A stretch of 64,000 bases of DNA, from assembly GCA_027490195.1 (NCBI GenBank), contig JAIXYN010000060.1, forward strand, positions 62,001 through 126,000, in the 5' to 3' direction. The position numbers and the translations under genes are program-made. The notes under the pieces are model-generated. The model had not been told where the DNA came from. It saw only the letters and a list, made by a program, of their open reading frames with translations, and made no database searches. Of the stretch, positions 60,201-64,000 are shown piece after piece (the first letter of the stretch is position 1; every line of letters starts with the position of its first letter). The stretch is from Verrucomicrobiaceae bacterium. Lineage in GTDB: Bacteria > Verrucomicrobiota > Verrucomicrobiia > Verrucomicrobiales > Verrucomicrobiaceae.

Positions 60201-63200
60201 CCATCCGCGACGCTGATCTCGCCCGCTGGCAGCGCGACGCTGGCGGTGACCTTCACGCCGACAACGGCGGGTGCAAAACTGGCGGCGCTGCATGTGCTGA
60301 ACAATGATAGCGACGAGGGCAGCTATGACATCGAACTGCACGGCATCGGCACCATAGTGCCGGGGCCGGTATCGCTGGCGCGTGACATCAACCAACTGGC
60401 TTCCGGCTCGGGTATCACCAACTTTGTCGTCAGCGGAGGTAACTGCTACTACGTTTACAACTTTGGTCTTTACCGCACGAATGGAACTGCGGCCGGGACA
60501 ACACTCGTCAATTTGGTGAACTCATCTTCGAACCAGACCGTCGCAGTGATCGGCAGTACGGTGTTTTTCGTCCAGTCCGACAGCACGGCGGGCGCGGAAT
60601 TGTGGACTAACAATGGCACCACCTCGGCGCTACTGGCGGACATCAATCCGGGATTTACAAGCTCGTCGCCGGGCAATTTTGCCGTGGCGGGCAGCACGCT
60701 CTTCTTCACGGCAACGACGGCGGCGAATGGAACCGAGCTGTGGAAGAGTGATGGCACCGCAGCGGGCACGGTGCTGGTGAAGGACATCGTGGCGGGCAAT
60801 ACAAGTACCTCGCCTACGAATCTCGTCGCGGTTGGCAGCACGCTGTATTTCACGGCCAATGATGGCACCAATGGCGTGGAGCTATGGAAATCGGACGGCA
60901 CTTCGGCAGGCACGGTCATGGTGGCGAACATCAATGCCACGGCGGGCGCCGGTTCCTCGCCCACGAATCTAACGGCGGTTGGTAGCACGCTGTATTTCTC
61001 AGCGACAAACGGCAGCACGGGCATCGAGCTCTACAAGACGGACGGCACCACGACGGCCATTGTGCTGGACATCAATAGCGGCTCGGGCAGCTCGTCTCCA
61101 GGCAGCCTGTTCAACTGGGGTGGCACGCTCTACTTCCGGGCCACGACCTTGGCCGCAGGAGCTGAGCTGTGGAAAAGCGATGGCACTGGCGCGGGCACAG
61201 TTATCGTTAGGGACATCTTCAGCGGCACGAGCAGTTCCACGCCGGCAAACTTGGCTTTTTTCGGCGGCGCGCTTTATTTTTCCGCGACGGACTCGACGGC
61301 GAACGGAGTGGAGTTGTGGAAGACGGACGGTACGAGCGCCGGGACGACGATGGTGGCGAACATCAACGTGACGGCAAACGGAAGCTCCAGCCCCACGCTG
61401 CTCACGGTGGCAGGCAGCACGCTCTATTTCTACGCGACAGAGGGCACGAGCGGGTCCGAACTCTGGAAGACGGACGGCACGGCCCTGGGCACGGTGCGCG
61501 TGAAGGACATCAATCTGGGCGCGGGCAGTTCCGGTATCACCACCATGGTCGATCTGAGCGGCATCCTCCTCTTTGGTGCGAGTGATGGTGTGACGGGCGC
61601 GGAGCTGTGGCGCAGCAACGGCAGTGCATCCGGCACTTATCGCCTGAGCGACGTGCTCACTGGGAATTTCTCGTCGGCTCCGACCCAGTTAACGGCTCTG
61701 GGTTCCACCTTGATCTTCACTGCCTCCGACGGCGTCAACGGCACGGAGTTGTGGTCGAGCGACGGGACGAACGCGGGAACCTCCATGCTCAAGGACATCG
61801 CCACTGGCCTCACCAGTTCATCGCCGTCCAGCCTGACTGTTTTGGGAGCAACGCTTTTCTTCAGCGCATTCGACACTACGAACGGTACCGAGCTCTGGAA
61901 GACGGACGGCACTGCGGCGGGCACGGTACTGGTCGCCAACATCTTCGCGAGTTCCACCAGCTCCTCGCCCTCGCTGCTGCGCGCCATGGGCGGCAACTTG
62001 TATTTTGCCGCGACGGACACGACGGCGAACGGACAAGAGCTTTGGAGATCCGACGGCACGGCGGGCGGCACGGTGCTGGTGAAGAACATCAATCCCGTCG
62101 CCAGCAGCGGCTCCAGCATTTCCGGGCCGGTCGTGGCGGGCAACCTGCTCTATTTCAGTGCGAACGACGGCACCAACGGCGCGGAGCTGTGGATGAGCGA
62201 CGGCTCCGGAGCAGGCACCGTACTGGTGAAAGACATCAACACGACCGCCGGCACTGGCTCGTCCATCACTAACATTACAGCGGTCGGCTCCACGGTTTTC
62301 TTTAGCGCGACGGACGGCGTGAACGGTCAGGAACTGTGGAAGAGCGACGGCACGGCGGCGGGTACGGTGCTGGTAAAGGACATCAATCCGGGTTCTGCCA
62401 ATTCGTCGCCAGCCAATCTGGTGAGCTACAACGGTGTGCTTTACTTTGCCGCGAGCGATGGCATCGCATCCACGGAGTTGTGGCGCAGTGATGGCACAAT
62501 GGCGGGCACCTACATGCTCATGGACATCAGCCCGGGCGCATCGAGTTCGTCACCAGCCAATTTTCGCGAGCACAATGGCATCCTGTATTTTTCCGCCTCT
62601 GACAGCTTCGGCACGGAACTGTGGCGCACGGATGGCACCGTGGCCGGCACCTTCCAGGTGAAGGACATCTTTCCCGGCATCAGTTCCAGTTTTCCAGCCA
62701 ATCTGTTCTCCGCAGCAGGTCGCCTTTATTTCAGTGCCTTCACAGCTACCTCTGGCACGGAGTTATGGCGCACGGATGGAACTGCGGTGGGCACACAGCT
62801 TGTCTCTGACATCAACGTCGGAACAACGAGTTCAAGCCCGGCAAATTTGGCGCTGGCCGGAAGCCGGTTGTTTTTCAGCGCAGCGGCGACGGGTGTCGGC
62901 ACGGAGCTGTTTTCCCTCGATCTCGGCGTGGCACCCGAACTGGCCGTCTATGAGGGAGCGGGCACCACCGGGCCGGAGCGGCAGGACAATGTGGGCGTTT
63001 ACTCCTTCGGTACGCAAAGCGCGGCCACCACGCGCAGCTTCACCTTGAAGAACACGGGCACGGGCTACCTGTATGTGAGCGACATCGTGACAAGCGGTCC
63101 GCAGGCGGGCTCGTTCGCGGTCGTGGGCAAGCCTGATTCCTCGCTCGCGATCCAGCCGGGGGCGGAGCTTACTTTCTCCGTCATCGCCACGCTTGAAGGA

Positions 63201-64000
63201 CAGGTGTCGCAGAGCGCTGTGGTGAGCATCTTGTGTAATGACTCGGATGAATCGTCCTTCGACATTCCCGTCACCGTCACCGTCGATGACACGTTGCCGC
63301 CGGTGATCTCCGCGCCCGCGACGTATCTCATCGGCCAGCCGGGCCAGCTTGCCATGTCATTGCCGGATGTGCGCGGCATCGTGATCTACTCCGACAACCG
63401 CGCGGGTGAGGGCGTGATCACGCAGGATCCAATCCCCGGGGATGTTGTGCTGGCCATCGGTAAAAGCGTGGTTGTGACATTCACAGCAACGGACTCCGCC
63501 GGGAACGCATCGAACACCGTGACCACCACGGTGCGCCTGGGCCTGGGACAACCCGACACGGGCGATCTCGCCTGGGCGCGCTCCGGCTCGGGCGTGGGCC
63601 CGGAAGGCACCGTGACGCGTGCAGCCGCCGCGCCGGATGGCGGGGCGTATGTCGCGGGCGCGTTCAGTTCTTCTCCCTTCACGCTCGGCTCCGGGGCGGA
63701 TCAGGTGACGCTGACTCCGGCGGGTGGCAATGATGTGTTCATCGCGCGCTTTGCGAAGGACGGCACGCTGCTCTGGGCCCGCAGCGGCGGCAGCACGAGC
63801 ACAGATTCCGCGCAGGCGCTGGTGGTGCTTTCTGATGGAAGCGTGGCCCTGGGCGGTAACATTGGCGCAACGGCCACCTTTAGCGGCGCGACCATCACCG
63901 CCACCACCCAGGAGGGCTTTGTGGCGCGCTATTTACCCGACGGGACGCTTTCGTGGCTCAAGGGTGTCACCGGCACAGGGACCGAGAGTGTCACACAATT
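54285..64000 (+). CDS. Giant secreted M36 (fungalysin-type) metalloprotease with repeat domains, partial
   Basis: One frame stays open from ATG 54285 to the window end (over 3,230 codons, no stop). Signal: RNYAWVGLVAALAAALALG. A thermolysin/fungalysin propeptide-like region (about 138-205) precedes the M36 domain, with HEYGH (529-533) and GEGWSDF (Glu556) as the zinc site. Next come a BACON/Ig-like part (about 774-850), three Calx-beta-like repeats (about 1026-1322), an Ig/cadherin-like domain (about 1705-1785), two choice-of-anchor-D-like domains (about 1793-2021), about 17 ELWxxDGT repeats (2061-2875), a third anchor-D-like and an HYR-like domain, then propeller repeats. Probably a cell-surface or secreted protein digesting polymers; the anchor lies beyond the window. 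Confidence 0.88.
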   Translation, partial: MKSRNYAWVGLVAALAAALALGVFWWANVKEYGAEELTRKKHAEPPPAVTLQKGDGSGSRDILRRLKPGGLSEIDVRQTKELAPKAVAGREAGAASLRLRIPGVQIDYDALTGAPSNIVAVGKFLTAADEAAGGEALDTVKQFVDANAALFGHSSAALSKEKARVTREDVTAHNKMKTLVWQQELDGIPLYKTIFRVNLTGKNEMITVGSHFMTDPAAASGMSPQQREELVARPPIEAPAAISLAAASLNDNVPAESVKARGAAEGTERKQGFTAPGISDTTAQLTYLPMSADELKLAWDVTSFSLARNEMFRTVVDAASGEVLCRTSLTADISDATYRIFTTESPTPFSPGHESPSSLQPAQVNRVMLTTPAMNTTASPNGWIDDGSMETNGNNVDAHTDTDNNNSPDLPRPNGGVSRVFDFPLNLTQEPGTYKEASVTQLFYWCNFMHDRMYEMGFTESAGNFQVNNFGRGGNGNDPVQADAQDGSGTNNANFSTPADGGSGRMQMYLWTNPTPDRDGSFEAEVVLHEYGHGVSNRLVGGGTGMSALSSRGMGEGWSDFYGLALTADASENPHGNWARAGYSRYLSSSWLSENYYYGARRYSYSTDMLKNPHTFKDIDPTKVDWHTTVPRNPTYAATQDATQVHYQGTVWAVMLWDMRANLILKHGFAIGNDRCIRLVTDGLKLSPVNPNFVQARDGIIQATLVSFPGDLGEVWTAFAKRGMGQGATAPASSTTTGVVESYTVPDGLQISDRSGWNVRGNKGGPFTPVTKSLTLSNNSGASLNWSVNTNAAWLSASPSSGALAAGANVVVTITTQADAMAPGFHSSNIVFTNTGTSFNQPVGVRLYVTPPQVIAFNLNSDPGWTRTGEWAFGAPTGSGGTGSGGSGNVDPSAGATGTNVFGVNLAGNHSTTITGPHYVTMSTPVNLSIYTNTRLRFQRWLNTSALANTRTTVEVSTDGTNWREIFVNPGTAITDNAWQTMEYDISSIADQQSAVYVRWGYQTISSPGAYAGWNIDDVTFLGEPTTALSIIAANGATEGDGPTTATLQINIPQANDTTVMLSSSDTGGATVPASVTLPALATSTTFQITPVDDFIADGPQAAVITASAAGMGSGLKTFTVEDNETSALALTVPATTTEGAGTITGTVTRALVNDSAVTVTLVSSDTTAVSVPPKVVIPSGQASADFSITVVDDNKIDGMQNATISADVVGWTGASAPIAVQDNENLSLVVTLPASVTEGATGSGMVSISGSLTSPLVISLSSNNSRLTVPATATIAAGATSVNFTLTAPNDAVVETNATVAITASNAGFTNGSSTTTVVDNDLHHFGWATITSSKTRGLAFSVTITAQNESNSTVAGFTGTVMLSGAGAGGTVSMTPPTTTAFTAGVWTGNVTINTSDTSVVLTANDGAGRTGASNAFSVASGPLDHFAWNTISSPKSAGVPFSTTITAQDVANNTVTSFVSTAALTGYVKPRTVGTGTSSTTALPLYTYYHDQRTQCIYLQSEIGAAVTIRGLSLNVTTLPGQTMNNWTIRMKHTALSSYATNSWENTGWTTVYQANTTISATGQTTFTFTTPFAYDGMSNLMVDFSFNNSSWTSEGGVTFTTASANRTIQAYTDSLFGDPLTWSGTSSPTPIATTALPNLVLQVGTTFPVSPSTSGAFTAGVWTGNVTVNQTGTQLGLRVASGTATGDSNLFDVTSTVVANAQSVNIPNTTATAITLTGQDSANPGATLTYNIVTNPTNGVVSGTGANRTYTPTANYSGSDSFTFTVANGAITSAPATVSITVLPPPGEIVIEQPVGTGLTDGVSTVDYGSIPVLAGTTRTFTVRNVGATNIMVSGITKDGTNSADITLGTISASTIAAGSTATFDVSFAPGALGPRSAAIHVLSNDLDEGSFDIALAATGSAAFPEIAIEQPAGTLRPDEAAIVDYGPGALGTPVTQIFTIKNTGGADLSISGVTIDGTGASQFSAGTPSATLISPAGSATLAVTFTPTTAGAKLAALHVLNNDSDEGSYDIELHGIGTIVPGPVSLARDINQLASGSGITNFVVSGGNCYYVYNFGLYRTNGTAAGTTLVNLVNSSSNQTVAVIGSTVFFVQSDSTAGAELWTNNGTTSALLADINPGFTSSSPGNFAVAGSTLFFTATTAANGTELWKSDGTAAGTVLVKDIVAGNTSTSPTNLVAVGSTLYFTANDGTNGVELWKSDGTSAGTVMVANINATAGAGSSPTNLTAVGSTLYFSATNGSTGIELYKTDGTTTAIVLDINSGSGSSSPGSLFNWGGTLYFRATTLAAGAELWKSDGTGAGTVIVRDIFSGTSSSTPANLAFFGGALYFSATDSTANGVELWKTDGTSAGTTMVANINVTANGSSSPTLLTVAGSTLYFYATEGTSGSELWKTDGTALGTVRVKDINLGAGSSGITTMVDLSGILLFGASDGVTGAELWRSNGSASGTYRLSDVLTGNFSSAPTQLTALGSTLIFTASDGVNGTELWSSDGTNAGTSMLKDIATGLTSSSPSSLTVLGATLFFSAFDTTNGTELWKTDGTAAGTVLVANIFASSTSSSPSLLRAMGGNLYFAATDTTANGQELWRSDGTAGGTVLVKNINPVASSGSSISGPVVAGNLLYFSANDGTNGAELWMSDGSGAGTVLVKDINTTAGTGSSITNITAVGSTVFFSATDGVNGQELWKSDGTAAGTVLVKDINPGSANSSPANLVSYNGVLYFAASDGIASTELWRSDGTMAGTYMLMDISPGASSSSPANFREHNGILYFSASDSFGTELWRTDGTVAGTFQVKDIFPGISSSFPANLFSAAGRLYFSAFTATSGTELWRTDGTAVGTQLVSDINVGTTSSSPANLALAGSRLFFSAAATGVGTELFSLDLGVAPELAVYEGAGTTGPERQDNVGVYSFGTQSAATTRSFTLKNTGTGYLYVSDIVTSGPQAGSFAVVGKPDSSLAIQPGAELTFSVIATLEGQVSQSAVVSILCNDSDESSFDIPVTVTVDDTLPPVISAPATYLIGQPGQLAMSLPDVRGIVIYSDNRAGEGVITQDPIPGDVVLAIGKSVVVTFTATDSAGNASNTVTTTVRLGLGQPDTGDLAWARSGSGVGPEGTVTRAAAAPDGGAYVAGAFSSSPFTLGSGADQVTLTPAGGNDVFIARFAKDGTLLWARSGGSTSTDSAQALVVLSDGSVALGGNIGATATFSGATITATTQEGFVARYLPDGTLSWLKGVTGTGTESVTQ
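60471..62920 (+). repeat. Tandem ELWxxDGT repeat array inside the giant protease gene
   Basis: About 17 units, each encoding a block like GTELWKSDGTAAGTVLVKDI. The ELW codons begin near 60597, 60736, 60880, 61027, 61164, 61311, 61458, 61602, 61746, 61890, 62037, 62184, 62331, 62475, 62619 and 62760, mostly 144 or 147 bp apart (48-49 codons). The first unit (LYRTNGT, 60471) and the last (ELFSLDLG, about 62900) are degenerate ends. Units differ by many synonymous and missense changes, so the array is not recent. Confidence 0.9.

Noticed and set aside
60471..62920. CRISPR-like periodic repeats
   Set aside because: The period is a 48-49-codon protein repeat with variable DNA sequence, not short identical repeats with unique spacers. 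No cas gene is present.
56309..63048. Several short plus- and minus-strand frames within the last 9 kb
   Set aside because: All are in other frames than the continuous frame starting at 54285, which contains the M36 motifs and every repeat unit.
54285..64000. Possible frameshift within the giant gene
   Set aside because: I followed the frame at several points (start, zinc motif, 58251, end) and all codons fall in the same phase, so no shift is indicated.

Overview
The window reads as a chromosomal segment of a GC-rich, Gram-negative-type bacterium of the Planctomycetes-Verrucomicrobia-Chlamydiae group, most likely a Verrucomicrobiales member (Prosthecobacter/Verrucomicrobium-like). This is inferred from gene content: DUF1552, DUF1501 and DUF1549/DUF1553 proteins, an iduronate-sulfatase-type sulfatase, an exosortase-associated TIGR04073 protein, lipoproteins, and two MoxR/DUF58 clusters. 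No rRNA gene is present to confirm it. All four tRNA genes encode their 3' CCA, although a CCA-adding-type enzyme is also encoded.

Layout. 1-11 kb: the 3' end of a DUF1552 gene, a CCA tRNA nucleotidyltransferase, an Lrp/AsnC regulator with its aminotransferase, a nitrilase-fold amidase, a secreted amidohydrolase, a pentapeptide-repeat protein, a solitary sucC, trmD, tRNA-Ser(GCT), a ribbon-helix-helix miniprotein, tRNA-Ala(CGC), a squalene/phytoene synthase, hemW and a small membrane protein. 11.5-18.5 kb: a tightly packed RDD-SpoIIM-DUF4129-DUF4350-MoxR-DUF58 operon. 18.5-25.7 kb: an apparent deoxyaminosugar/glycan operon (DegT aminotransferase, methyltransferase, membrane-anchored GT2, FdtA/QdtA-like ketoisomerase) that runs by ATGA and short overlaps into a histidine kinase and a NarL-type regulator, followed by a TMTC-like GT-C/TPR membrane protein.

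25.7-33.6 kb: a minus-strand WD40/DUF1501/DUF1549-DUF1553 operon, an alpha/beta hydrolase, a second near-paralogous orphan histidine kinase, a shortened DUF433 antitoxin-like gene, a small lipoprotein, a decayed copy of the kinase 3' end, and a secreted protein. 33.6-39 kb: purL, an AbiEii-like nucleotidyltransferase with a small overlapping upstream partner, a Tm-1-like protein and a LURP-one protein. 39-46 kb: a minus-strand MoxR, DUF58, BatA/VWA, VWA/GATase-like, DUF167 operon, i.e. a second, differently built MoxR system. 46-53.5 kb: ispF, a PHP phosphoesterase with a histone-H1-like K/A/P tail, a membrane protein, tRNA-Thr(CGT), a sulfatase, a TIGR04073 protein, gatC, gatA and tRNA-Arg(ACG). 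After about 830 bp of G-rich, gene-poor DNA, the last 9.7 kb is a single reading frame for a giant secreted M36 (fungalysin-type) metalloprotease. It carries Calx-beta-like, choice-of-anchor-D-like and about 17 ELWxxDGT repeats and runs off the window.

The most notable material is the signalling module embedded in the sugar operon with its orphan paralogous kinase, the coexistence of two MoxR architectures, the giant protease, the toxin-antitoxin-like genes (AbiEii pair, orphan DUF433) and dispersed palindromic doublet repeats. I found no CRISPR array, prophage or intact insertion sequence.
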